Origin: Polydactylus sextarius
Lineage: Eukaryota > Chordata > Actinopteri > Polynemidae
Length of the DNA stretch: 64,000 nucleotides
Direction: 5' to 3'
NCBI GenBank assembly: GCA_016801845.1
Contig: CM028920.1
Span: 1,377,001-1,441,000, forward strand
Position 1 is the first letter of the stretch. The number at the start of each line of letters is the position of its first letter. Shown here piece by piece: positions 10,741 through 21,953 of this stretch. The translations under genes were made by a program, and so were the position numbers. The notes beneath the pieces were generated by a model. It was not told the origin of the DNA. It did not search any database and worked only from the letters and a program-made list of their open reading frames with translations.

Positions 10741-11960
10741 ATGTGCCAGGCTTCTCTCCCCAAAGGCTGGCTAGGGGCTCTCGCTTTCTACACAGCCCTC
10801 TGTACAACACAACAGCAGTTCAAATGGAAGCTGAATCCAAGCCGGCAGCTCCTCTTCATCCCTGGCTAATTACCTGCAGGGTGACCGTATGCTTATTAAA
10901 ATTTCCCAAAAAAAGTTATGAGAAGTTGTTTGGGAGTTGTTTTCAGTCCTTACAAGGCATTGGGGAACCGTGTGAGCTCAAAGCAGAGAAACAAACTGCC
11001 TTGAAAGTCTCTTTTTTTAGCATTTGGGAGAGAGAGAGAGTAAAATTATGAAATTAGTCCACGGGGAGAAGTGGCGGCCTGACATTGCGGTAAACTGGTG
11101 TAAAATTGGCTGAAATTAAATTCAGAAATAAACAAGGCGAGTGTGAGAAGTGATGATGCTGCAGTTGGCTGTGATGAATAATTCCACACTGTCTTTCTCA
11201 TTCTGTTCAATGGATGAGTGGGAGACGCTCCCTGTCCTCATTGCTGACAGCTGTAATTCTGACCTGATCTCCAGACCAATGGGAAGTTACATTTCTGCTG
11301 CTGTAGGTTTGTTTCTTTCAGACTCATTGTCTGTATCCATTGTTGTTTGTTCTTACATGTCCTCCACTAGGGAAACATACAACCACAAAATGACATTTGA
11401 ACAAAAATCCCTGCCCTTTTCTGTCCAGGCCACACACTAAACTCCTTGTCCTAATGAAAAAGTGCCTTTCAGAACGTTGCTGCAACCTTACAAAATGTCT
11501 GACAACGGTGTTAAACTTATCTCTTCCAAGCTCTTTATGAAAGAACCAGTGATTTATTACGTGGATCAAAGAAACTGTGGTTTACAATTAATTTTGTGTA
11601 ATAGTTCTTTAATACTGTGGTTAAAATATGTCCCTTTAGTGATAGGGGCTGCATGAATTAGAATTAATTCCCGTTTAATTGTGCCTATATTTCAGTGGCT
11701 GTGATGGTGGTTGCTGGGCTGAGGTAATTTATTTCCTACTTAGGATGAGAGATGGTCCGTGGCCACGGCTGCCAGGGGAGGAGTGGTTAATTGCAGTAGA
11801 TTGCCTTATCTCCTTGTAATTACGCCTGTCTCTTTGGAGTTCCCTTGCTCCAAATGGCCAATCGATACTATCAGACCACAGACAAGGAGGAAGAGGTGGA
11901 GGCAGAGATGCGGGTCCCAGACCAGACTTTGGCTTTATGGAAGATGGTGGCTCTGGACCA
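10741..11960. promoter_or_regulatory. Possible conserved non-coding element cluster
   Basis: This stretch is free of repeats and of coding signal. It is dense in homeodomain-type cores and mixed motifs: GGCTAATTACCTGCAGGGTG near 10864, AAATTATGAAATTAG near 11043-11057, a CAGCTG-bearing GACAGCTGTAATTCTGACC near 11247, and GGTTAATTGCAGTAG, CTTGTAATTACGCC and GGCCAATCGATAC between 11780 and 11870. High complexity with TAATTA-type cores is typical of vertebrate developmental enhancers. This is a textural judgement only; no alignment was possible. Confidence 0.25.
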
Positions 11961-14180
11961 CAGATAGAAAGAGCTCAGGGACTCAGACATATTAAAGGCA
12001 GAATTAAAGCTTTGGTTGGGGACAGTTTTAGAGACTGAGCATTCACTTTGATGAACTTTACCTAACACCCACACAGAACACATGAGAGACACATTACATC
12101 ATTATATCAAACACCTGAAACTCTAAATGTGAGCTTACATTCATTTAGTTGTTTGAGAAAAGGTTTTTTGGGCCTTTATGTTCTGTTCTGTTTGATGTGT
12201 CAAGGCCTTGGGGAACCTGCTCAGATCATCCTGAGTCAAAAGGACAGAATCACATTGTTAACATGAAATTCACCAGAATTCTTCTTTACGTGACCACATG
12301 GATGGATGGATGGATGGATGAAAAACTATAGACAAAGTTGGAATGAAGAATCTTGATTCAGTGTGATGTGAGTGTGGTATTTGTGCAGCAGGCTGGTGTC
12401 ATATACATGTGAATTGATAAAGGTAAACACAGTGGATGGTGATAATGACACAGCACTTCTCAACCCAGAGGCTGCAGATTTATCAACCTACGTGTCCTGC
12501 TGCCTTCAGCTGCTGCAGGAGTTTAATGAGCTGAAGGAGAAACTTTTCAAACAGCGCAGAGCAGCTGTGGACAACTAATTATAACCACATTAATCAGTAT
12601 ATTTTGTGCTGATTTAATCACATTGTTTCACTGTGTTTGATTACAATAGTTTATTTACATACCTCCCACCTGTTTGTTCCTCTCCTCCTACCTGTGCACC
12701 AGGCGCTCTGTAACAAAGTGTATCACAAGGTCAGGAAGCTATCAGACCATTTTGGTCGTCTCACCGAAATAACCTGCACAGTCAACAAGTCAGACAACAC
12801 ACAAAGAGCCTGAGCAGAATATTTCTGCTTCTTATGAAGCAACAGTGGTGTCAGACCAAGCCCAATGGAGGGGTGAACCGCAGACAGACTGAGATCAAAG
12901 GGCAGGAAGAGGGTCAGATCAGTCACACTGAGGTGTCCTGAGACAACACTGTTTTGTATGGAGCAGTCACTGCAGCACAGGCTCAACAAAAAAGGAGTTT
13001 CCCATTTGTCTTTTGAGTGAACTTGAGAACTGTGTGGAGCATTGTAGGAAATCTTTGAGGACAAATTGAGAACAGAAACCTTTGAAAGGCTGGCTGGGCC
13101 TCTGGGTAGATCCTTTTGTTTCACTTCTGTCTCACACTCCTCCTTCCTCTCTCCTCCCTGCCTTCATATGTCCTTGGTGATATGAATGTGTCCTGCATGT
13201 GGCTGCGATCGTGATGTGTCTGTAAGTGTCTGTAGATTCTGCAGCCTGTGGAGCTTATTAGTGATAATTACTAATTAATTTTACAACAATAACATCTCAT
13301 ACTTTGCTGCTACTTTTAAATAAAAAAAAAAAAAAAAAAAAAGAAGTTTTGAAACCTGCCATAACTTTCCCATTCTTCTTTTTCTTTGTGGAAAGCAGAG
13401 TTGAAAAAGTTTTTGAATTATTACAGCTGATTGTCCTCAGCTACATTCAGACAAAAACTCTATGGCTTTGTCAGACATCCTTCTCATTTGACTCACAGTC
13501 TGAACGAACAATCATCTCTATTTTCACTCTCCAGCAGGTAATTGACTTGTAGACAAGATGGCTTCAGTCTAAACCTGCTTTAGGTATTTTCTAAAGAGGG
13601 GTGTTTGGATCCTTTGAAGAGGCTGCAAGCTTGGCATTAAAAGCCTTCAGTTGATTGAGAGTCAGAGGGAGGCAGGGGAAGGAGCTGCTGCCACCTCCAA
13701 CGAGCAGATAGGGTTTTGTGATAATGAGAGGGTGGTGTAGAAGAGAAAAGAAAAGAAGAGCTAGAAGTGTCACGAAGATGTGTAATTGTGAGAGGACTGG
13801 CTGCCTTTGCTCCTGAAGTTCAGGGACTCAGCGTTCGTCAGTAGTGTCACCCACCGAACAATCATCTCTGTTTGAGGTGACACAGGGCTGAAGGCGGAGA
13901 GAGAGCCTGTTAGACTTACAGCAATCAAAGACCTATCGGACCCCATGCTGACTCCATGGTGGCAGACAGTGTGGATGCTGTGTGGATGCGGTGTGTGTGT
14001 TTATGTGTGAAAACTGTGCGTACACTTTGTGTTCAAGAGATATCTTTGAATTTTCTCACTCTTTGGCAGCAGCGTGGTGCAACTCAACAATGTAATGCTG
14101 TTTTTTTTCTCCAGGCGAGGACAGAATAGTTGCAGTTCACATCATCACATTGAATCTCACTCATTTTTTAAGCGCTACAT
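11961..14180. other. No gene recognised; (GGAT)n and A21 tracts
   Basis: Contains a (GGAT)n run at 12298-12320 and a poly-A at 13322-13342. A frame at 12450-12578 (ending NELKEKLFKQRRAAVDN) looks mildly protein-like but has no splice context or family match. The rest is featureless. Confidence 0.45.
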
Positions 14181-14184
14181 GATC

Positions 14185-14208
14185 CATATGTCACCAAAGT
14201 GACATATG
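14185..14208. other. Perfect 10-bp hairpin
   Basis: CATATGTCAC (14185-14194) and GTGACATATG (14199-14208) are exact inverted repeats around the 4-nt loop CAAA. It could be a cruciform site or a paired protein-binding site. No wider inverted repeat surrounds it, so it is not the tip of a foldback transposon. Confidence 0.8.
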
Positions 14209-14819
14209 CATCCTGTCAGGGCCAGTAAAAAATAATTGGTGTATTCATATTTACATTATGTTGATTTTTTCACAATGTCAATGTTTATATCACTGTGTAT
14301 TTCAGTGCAAATGTGGGAATTTCCTACTGCAACACAGAATTTCAGGATTTGTGTCAACAAAATAAACAAATATTAAAACTGATTTATTCTGTCAGTACTT
14401 TGCAGTTTATTTGAATTCAATTGTAGTTGTAGTTTAGACAGTCATTTATTTACCTTTTGTTATAGCTTCAGGAGATATTTAATGATACCTGTATCATAAT
14501 AAGATGATAAAAATACTAAAATACATGTAATCAATAACTGTAACATTATTTAAACAAATGACCATGGTTTGTTTAGAGTCCACATGATACACTCTCCTTG
14601 TACCCAGCTGAGTGCTTTAGCAGTGTTTTTCAGTTATTTATGACATAATTATATGACAAATTTTATTGCACATAAAAATATGCTGGTATTATCAATGAGG
14701 TCATATCATAATGCTGAGAACGTGGTGAAACTGCAGTTTAAACAAAAACAAACCAAGGCTGAAGGTAATGACCCAGACAGATGTAAACATCCATCACAGT
14801 TTCATCACAGGAAGACTCA

Positions 14820-15060
14820 CCTCTGACCTCCACTTTGTACTCAGGCCATTTCAGGCGCACTCACCGGTTTGTTCTATAATTACGTGGTTTAGACAATCAA
14901 CATAATCCCCCTCAGTTGTTTCCAGCTTGTCTGATCATACAGTACCGTGTTAATGGTAGCAAACACCCATACTGTATTTTAATTGTCTAAACTACCTAAT
15001 AGATTCAGATGAATACAGCTGTGGTCAAGGTTAATGTCTTATCAGATCTAACATGAAGTG
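14820..15060. promoter_or_regulatory. Possible conserved non-coding element
   Basis: Repeat-free, high-complexity sequence with ATAATTACGTGG (near 14876), GTCTGATCATACAG, GTATTTTAATTGTCTAAAC and CTTATCAGATCTAAC. These homeodomain-like and GATA-like cores look enhancer-like, but there is no direct evidence beyond composition. Confidence 0.2.
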
Positions 15061-15281
15061 TGAACTCCACTGTCCGCTGCCAAGTACCACCTCCACACAT
15101 TTCTGTCTCACTCCATAAAGGAGGCATTATCTCCTTTTATGACTCTGACTGTTGGCTCTGAATGTAAATCATGTGCCGATGAATCATCCAGTATGAACAT
15201 AATTGCTGGTGATCCAAAGCCAAGGTGAGCATTTGCCTCTGTGTTCATGCATCTGCCCCTGTACAGCTCCTCGGGAGGTTG

Positions 15282-15342
15282 AGGGATTGTCCAGCCCCCA
15301 CACCCACACCCTCCCCGCGGTGTGTGCTCTCACACTGGGTCA
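15282..15342 (+). other. Motif pair member 2 (shared with 8481-8524)
   Basis: AGGGATTGTCCAGCCCCC, then an expanded CACCC-rich spacer, then GCTCTCACACTGGGTCA at 15326-15342. The second block is identical to 8508-8524. The spacer is longer here (CACACCCACACCCTCCCCGC). Confidence 0.55.
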
Positions 15343-16597
15343 TGTGGGTGTGGTTGGGTGTCTCCGTGGCCCCAGCCTCGTTAAGCAGAGAGCAGTAATG
15401 GATGTCAACAGGCTAGCCTCCTCTTACTGTGTCAACATTAATCACCAGGCCTGGACGGCTCCACCTCACATGGCTCTGCTTAGCTTTCCAAACACACACA
15501 CATGCACGGACGCGCACACACACTCAGGTTTACAGATTTTCCTACTTTTGCTACAGATCTCAGTAACATTCTTCCTCTTGTCATGTCCTTCTTTCATATT
15601 TGATTATTCTTGTCCCACCTCACTCCACTCTTTCTCCACTTAACACTTAATCACTGATGTTAATTATTAGCTTGATTATTACCAAGGTTCAATGCTTCAA
15701 ATGTCCACACATTTTCATATTTGCTAAGTGTAAGGACTGAGATATGGTACACGCATCTCATGCATGCTAACTTAGCATGATTGGATTCAATTCACATGTG
15801 AAAGTATATGTCTAACAGTGCACAGTACAATGTCTATGTGGTGTATTAAGAGTGTGGGGGTGGTTGAATATTCTATGAATATTATAACAACTGTATGTGA
15901 TGTAGGTTCTATTACAGCCTGTGGCCTGATAGGCTCAGCTCTGACTGCAGCTGTTTCAGAAACTAAACCATCAAACTGACATGTGACTCTTTACATCAGT
16001 GTGACATCAGCATGTGTGTCCTTACATAGTGTTAGCCCTTGCAGTGTTTTTTGGTTTCCTACTAAGCTTGAGAGACTATGCTCCTTTAGCATCAGTCACA
16101 TGATGCTACTTGGCATCTAGGCATTTTCGGGCCACCCTCCCAGCAGACAGGGCCTTAGTGGGGTGGTTGGCAGGGGGGGTTAGTGAACCTTGGGCTTGGC
16201 CCTGCCTGTAACATTAATTGTTTCTGCAGCTCTGGCAGATCTATGCAATTTCTCTGTTCTCCCCCTCCTCTACATGGTGCAGATGATTCGTGCACCAAGT
16301 TACATTTCTGAGAGGTTTTCATCTGCACTAAGATAAATTGTCTTTGCTTGTGTTCATTTTAAAGCTGGGGGAGTCTGAGGGAGAATGTCTGAGGTTTCCG
16401 GCAGTGTGGGGTGATTTCTGTCTCCATATCTCGCTCCATCATACTTGCTCTCTGTGTGCACTGAGGCTTTGCTGATCTGCCTGTGGAATATAGTGGCAGA
16501 TAATATCTCTGTGGATGAATTATGGTCAGTTACTGTCAGCGTGTTACTGTTTAGCCACTGGCGTACACATGTATAGCCTGAGAGACTGTCTGCACAG
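15343..16597. other. No gene recognised
   Basis: Ordinary sequence with a small CA-rich patch near 15490-15525. The long open frame covering 15203-15643 crosses that CA patch and the motif pair, and shows no family resemblance. Confidence 0.5.
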
Positions 16598-16846
16598 ACA
16601 CACACACACACAGTCTGGTTTCCATAACTTAGGGGATATTTTATTGACTTGCATTAATTTCCTGGAGACTTTCCTGGAAACCCTAGAGATCTCAGTTGTT
16701 GCTACTACTTGTTTAACCTTTATCTAAACTCAATATGACCCTAACCTTAACTAAAACTTAAGTCAGGTCCCCATAAGGGAGACAGGTTCCCATAATGTGA
16801 GTGTGTAAACAGATTTATGTCCCCACAACACAAGGAATACCTAGAC

Positions 16847-16880
<34 letters not shown>
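16598..16880 (+). repeat. GTCCCCA dispersed repeat, copy 3, flanked by (CA)n
   Basis: The unit runs from a (CA)n at 16598-16612 through TTTCCTGGAGACTTTCCTGG, CCCTAGAGATCTCAGTTGTT, a CCCTAACCTTAACTA telomere-like tract, CAGGTCCCCATAAGGGAGAC and CCCATAATGTGAGTGTGTAA, to a perfect (CA)n at 16850-16880. It lacks the T-tract and the left arm of the inverted repeat seen in copy 1. The order and the flanking dinucleotide tracts are conserved. Confidence 0.85.
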
Positions 16881-16881
<1 letters not shown>

Positions 16882-19800
16882 TCAGTGACAGTGAGGTGCT
16901 GTGGAGGAGTAACCAGACTTCCTGAAGCTAAACTGCAACATACTGTTGTGACCATGTTATACGCAAATGCTGCACTCAGTGTTTCTTTGTGCTGTAAAAG
17001 TTGTCTGAGTGAGGCTGAGCTGAAGATGAGCCTGAGGAACCACACTGTGATATCACAGTTGGATATGGTTGGCACATCTGTGCTGCTTTGTGTGGCCAGG
17101 GTTCTAACTGTAAAGGGTACGGTCATTAATGGTGGCTACTTACTGAATGCTGATATTATGACTGACAGCTGTGTTAGCTGGCAGGCTGTAATACGCCTTG
17201 CAGTCAGTGTTTTGTTTAGGTCAATTGTAACATTGCATGTTGTGTGTAAACAGTTGCCATTTGTAAACTACATCCAGCACCCACATACCCTCCAACCTAA
17301 ACCACCACACAATGTGTTTATCCACGTACCAGCAGTAGGTATACTGGACCTTAACTGACCAGGTACCGTGTAATAAACAGGATGTTAAGGTTGTGGAGCA
17401 GATGTTGAAAAAAAGAAGCAAAACTGACACCAGTCTCCTCTGTGTAAGTCCTGGATTTTGTTGACTCATCCATCCACCTTAACCATCTCCCAATGCAAAA
17501 TTTATCATCCTATCGCCTGACTTCCTCTTACGTGACTTACTCTGCCCACTAGAGGTCTCTTAACAATAAAACACAATTAAAGGTCAAGCAGAGTTTGCCC
17601 TTTATGAAAACATGAGGGGACATTTGAGAACAGTACACTTCAGCTGTTCCACTGATCTCTGATGCTTGTCACAATGAGTTTGCGTCTCCAGTCTCAGCCT
17701 TACAGTTTTTTATTTGCTCTATGATGAACTGCTGTATCAATAAGGAGGGTAGGTTCCAGCTGGTCCTGAAACAGCAGGATGGCAGAGGATAGACCTGGAT
17801 CCTGTGCTTGAGCAGTCTCAGTAGGAATCTTTACATATTATCCTGTGATGTGTTTAGACGCAGAAAGCGTTAGTTCAGCCAGTGCAGATGATGGTAACTG
17901 AATTATGGATCTGAGTGCATATGAAAATAAATAGTCCCACTGTTCCCCTGACTGTGACAGAGGAACTGTCCACATGCTTTCATCTGTTCTCCAAACATAT
18001 TTTTTTCAGAGAAGAATGTGGCGTTCCTCCTCATTAAAGTGTTGACAAATGACAATGAGTAGAACAGCTGTTCCACACCCCAGAACCAAGCGCTACATAA
18101 TGTGTCATGTGTTGTTTACTCACTGGAATAATTCACCAGCCTTAAAAAAGTTGAATTGACAGTTTAGCCTAGAGTTAGAGTTTAGACTAACAGTAGTTAT
18201 GTCAGAGGTCTTGTATTGTGTTTATTGGAAAGTTTTAGTGTTTAACAGTTTGTGGGTGCTGAGGCTGAACTGTGTGTAGTTGAATTTGTGGTGTTATTGA
18301 CTGTGTTACTAATATTGAACTTGTTATGATAGTATTTTTAAAGGCTCATGCTACATGTAGTTCATGAAGTTGTTGCAACATCTGATCGGTTCCTGAATAT
18401 TTTTTGATAAGTGGTTAAACACAATACTTTATAAATATAATAGACTTTATATTGTGACTCACAGTTTTAAAGGGCCGAATACAATGTTCTATTTCTACTG
18501 TAAAATTTGTAAACTTTCATTCAGTGTAAACTTTCATTCGTCTATGTGTCCATGAAGCACATTTTTTTGTGAAAAAAAACATTGTTAGCAGACATCAGGT
18601 CTTAGCAGTCTACTACGAACTTTCTTCTGTTTGACGTGATGATGGTGCTATAGGGCACTGTCACATTATTACAAAGTCTCAAAGCCTGAAGAATGTAAAG
18701 ATGTGAGGCTGTGTTGAAAGTGTATCGTTATATACACTGTCTCCATGAGCTCGTACAAAACTTAACCATGACTATTTCAAATCAAAACAACATTAAAGTC
18801 CCATCTCAGTACAATACTGAAATATTACTACTCCTCGTACAGCGTGAACCACTAAGTTGTACTCATATTGTGGTTGGATCTACAAATGACAATTATCATG
18901 GGACTTGGAATGACTTGACATTTTTTTTTATCCATCATCTACAGACAGTGTCTCTGTGGATATGAATACGCATATGAAAATGTCAATAATCTTCTCTTAG
19001 CAGAATTTTTCTTTTCTTCTTTATTCAGGTGCATCTCCCTCATACTGAATAACAGTTCATCCAGAGGTCAGGCATCATTACACCACCTTCCTGCTTCTAT
19101 ACGATACCTCTGTCACATATTTCCTCACATGAAGTTTTGGAGACAGTCTGTGCCCTTACAGCTTTTCAGCACATTTCAGACATTCCCTCAGACATTTCAC
19201 TTGAGCTGTGAGCTGCAAATGAGGTCAAGATGATTATAAATCAGTTCTGAAACACAAAAAGTTGTAAAAAAAGTATCCTCAACCTACACAATGATGTTCA
19301 GCTCTTTTTCTTTGCCTAACTATGTCTAAATTGGTATCACCTTTAAAGGACAATTTATTCTCCATATTATAAAGTGCACAGAGTGAGACAATAAGCTTTA
19401 GAGAAAGAGTAGATTCAACAATTCATTTTACCACAGAAAATATGCAGCTATGCACTGCTTCTATATCCTCCATAACACAGTTAAATGATCTGCATAGTTT
19501 TATGCACCACAACCAGCAAGTGATAGCTATTCTTCCAAGCAACTGTTTTATGGAGCCATCGAATGCACATTACCACTGTGGTTTGGAGCCTGTGAATGGG
19601 AAGGAGTGTTAGGGATTGATTTTATACGCACACACACTGGCACTGTGAAGCTGTTACATAGCCCAAGTAGCTGTACTGATACATTGGCTGCATGTTTGTA
19701 GAGAGTGTTCAAGTTTAACTGCGATTCAGAACACTGGCCCCGTCTCCTCTGACTCCTCTCTCCTTTGTCTCCTTCTCTCCTCTGTCATAAATTACTAATG

Positions 19801-21480
19801 ATCTTCACTTGGCGTCTTGGCACACAGTCCAACCTGATCTAAATCACTAAATAAAACGGAATAATTTCACATCAATGGCACACTTAGTGAGGGCTTAAAA
19901 ACAAACCTCTAATATATCCCTCTGTTTGTGTTTGATTGTACACTTTCTCTAGTCTTTGTGTTCAGGTATGATTCCACTTTCATTGGTACAGATGTGACCT
20001 TGGCCAATTATGGTTACCAGTTGGAGAAAATTGCTATGTTAAAACTTGTGAGTACACATTTGAATGTAAAATAAAAATAAAATAAAATGAACTGTTTTTT
20101 TTTTTTTTCCGTTAAGAACTGCCAAAGGTACAAAAACTCTTCAGTTCTGGGAGGGTCTGAGGAGTTCATATCTTAATGTCATAATCATGTCTAAAACACA
20201 AAGGACACAAATCCAGAGCATTGACCCCTTTTAGCTTTAGCTTTTAGCTAACCTATAGTGAACCTACTGTGAACCATTGTGAACCTATAGAAACGATACA
20301 CAAAGCAAAATGTAGTGCAAACCTCAATTTTTCCACCTCCTTTTACAACTACACTGTTTGTTATGGCAACAAACCAAAGGGATACCATAACCTGTGTATT
20401 TATGTGTTGTAGTTGCATCCATCCGCCTATGCACAAACACACACACACACACACTTGCTGTCTAACTGGCTGTCAAAGAGTGGAGGTGAATGGAACAAAG
20501 ATGTGTTGTTGTGAGCGTGACAATCAGCTCCCAGTGCCTGACCATCTGCAGTGGGCTGGGCTCAGCAGGAGGACGGGGAAATGAGGTCAGCTCAGCTTTT
20601 GAAGCTGGTGAGCTGCAGGCAGACAAGGCACCATGCCGGGACTGGAAGCTCACATGAAAGGCAATCAACCAAAATAGCTAAATATTGTTACGACTGTAGA
20701 TGTGTGTGCGGCTCAGTCTGCAGGCTGAGAGATTCAAGCTAGAATAAGTTATTCTGTTCCTGGTCTGCTGCTGAGGTAACCCGTCGAGTGCTTTCCCCAT
20801 TTTAACAAACAATGTACAGAATCTCTTTGACAACACATGCAGGGTCCTGTGCATTAGTGCACATGGCTATTCTGCTTGTACGTGGTTCTGGAACAGGTAA
20901 CAACCACATCTATTAAAAAACCCCACACATGCAGAGCTCTGACAGAACTTGTGGTTAATTATACAAAACAATATGTAGAAACAAGCAAATAAAAGCTTTT
21001 CAAAAGGTTTTTGTTACTATCCAGTAAGTATGCGCCATGTCAAGGCCTGGTGGCTATTCAACCGTTCCTACCTGACACTCTTTCTTGGAAGTCTGCCAGT
21101 GTCATGGTTCCTGCATTCCGTTCTGGGAGATTGCTGTGGTTGCTATTAGATCCAAAAGCCAGTGAGCATTGGTGTTATGTGACGCATCCTTCTCCCTTAT
21201 GCCCTTCCAGCACTGCTCAACCCTGCCACTGAGATTACACTTAAGTTAAGATGGTATGGTGGGAAAATATACTCTTTATGCTCTTGGCTTCTACATCTTG
21301 GCTAGCTCTTTTTTCATCACGCCTTTCTGTATCTCCTCTTGATCTGTTTAAAAAGGAAGGCATGGTTTATAGCACTGTATTCATATGTCCAAGCAAATGT
21401 CTTTTGTCACTTAGAGTTGGTAATCAACCATGAAGTTGCCAGGTTTTCAGCTCAGGTCAGATACCCTTGTGTTAACAAGG
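16881..21480. other. No gene recognised; mostly unique sequence
   Basis: About 4.6 kb. Short tracts include a T13 near 20097-20109 and (CA)n at 20437-20454. The sequence around 19770-19880 (ATAAATTACTAATGATC and following) is enhancer-like in texture. The long frame at 16801-17358 begins inside the CA repeat and is an artefact. No terminal repeats or tRNA boxes seen. Confidence 0.45.
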
Positions 21481-21484
21481 ATAA

Positions 21485-21515
21485 GGCCAGTGTAAGGGTG
21501 TGCCTTACACTGGCC
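21485..21515. other. Perfect 13-bp hairpin with 5-nt loop
   Basis: GGCCAGTGTAAGG (21485-21497) and CCTTACACTGGCC (21503-21515) are exact complements around GTGTG. Pairing stops sharply on both sides. This is stronger than the background of short inverted repeats. It could act as a cruciform or RNA stem. It is too short for a pre-microRNA and is not obviously the end of a transposon. Confidence 0.85.
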
Positions 21516-21758
21516 AGAAACTCCTCAGTCAGATCAAGTGAAAGAGTGTAAAGATAGCATAGATGACACCAAAATGTATGATTGAATGAATGAGTGAGTG
21601 AAGCATTGACCCATTGATCCACACCATTACAATCTACCAGAAGGCTGCAAGGAAGTTTTTATGCTGAACAGTCTAAAGTCTGAAGTGACTCAGGATACAT
21701 TTCACTTCAAGTTGTACAAGTACAACTATGTATATGACATTATTTATCACATACAAGT

Positions 21759-21806
21759 CTTGAACTTGAACTTGAACTTGAACTTGAACATGAACTTGAA
21801 CTTGAA
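21759..21806. repeat. CTTGAA hexamer array, 8 copies
   Basis: Eight tandem CTTGAA units; the sixth is CATGAA. The array ends exactly where a LINE-like reading frame begins at 21807. It may have expanded from the tail of a LINE inserted in the opposite sense. Confidence 0.95.
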
Positions 21807-21953
21807 AAGTCAACCACAGCCAAATACCTACAAAGAGTAGAACAGATATTGAAAAGTCAGCTGAACTGGAGGATGAAGGTGCGGGCCATCAACAAACGAG
21901 TCATCAGATATACCCCAGGAATAATGAGCTGCCCAAAGGATGAGAGTATCTGA
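21807..21953 (+). pseudogene. R2/NeSL-like LINE polyprotein fragment (after RT core)
   Basis: A 48-codon frame followed by TGA (21951-21953) contains AKYLQRVEQILKSQLNWRMK, VRAIN and VIRYTPGIMSCPKDE. These match my recollection of teleost non-LTR proteins with 'YLQRVRQVLxSQLNGxNKxxAINTYALPVIRYPAGIIxWPKEE'. Relative to that pattern, four to five residues (TYALP) are missing between AIN and VIRY. The fragment is short, ends in a stop, and has no palm motif. Clade assignment (R2, R4 or NeSL) is uncertain. Confidence 0.6.

Noticed and set aside
13505..13869. Exact 15-mer CGAACAATCATCTCT at 13505 and again at 13855
   Set aside because: One or two exact 15-mer pairs are expected by chance in 64 kb, and similarity does not extend on either side.
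14780..14792. TGTAAACATCC, identical to the first 11 bases of miR-30
   Set aside because: The rest of the mature sequence does not match and no pre-microRNA stem encloses it.
16801..17358. 185-codon open frame
   Set aside because: It begins inside GTCCCCA repeat copy 3 and reads through the (CA)n as THTHTH. No protein family resemblance.
19350..19380. CCTTTAAAGGACAATTTATTC as a third TTAA-type element end
   Set aside because: No matching inverted end was found within 2 kb, so the resemblance to TTAAAGG starts alone is not enough.
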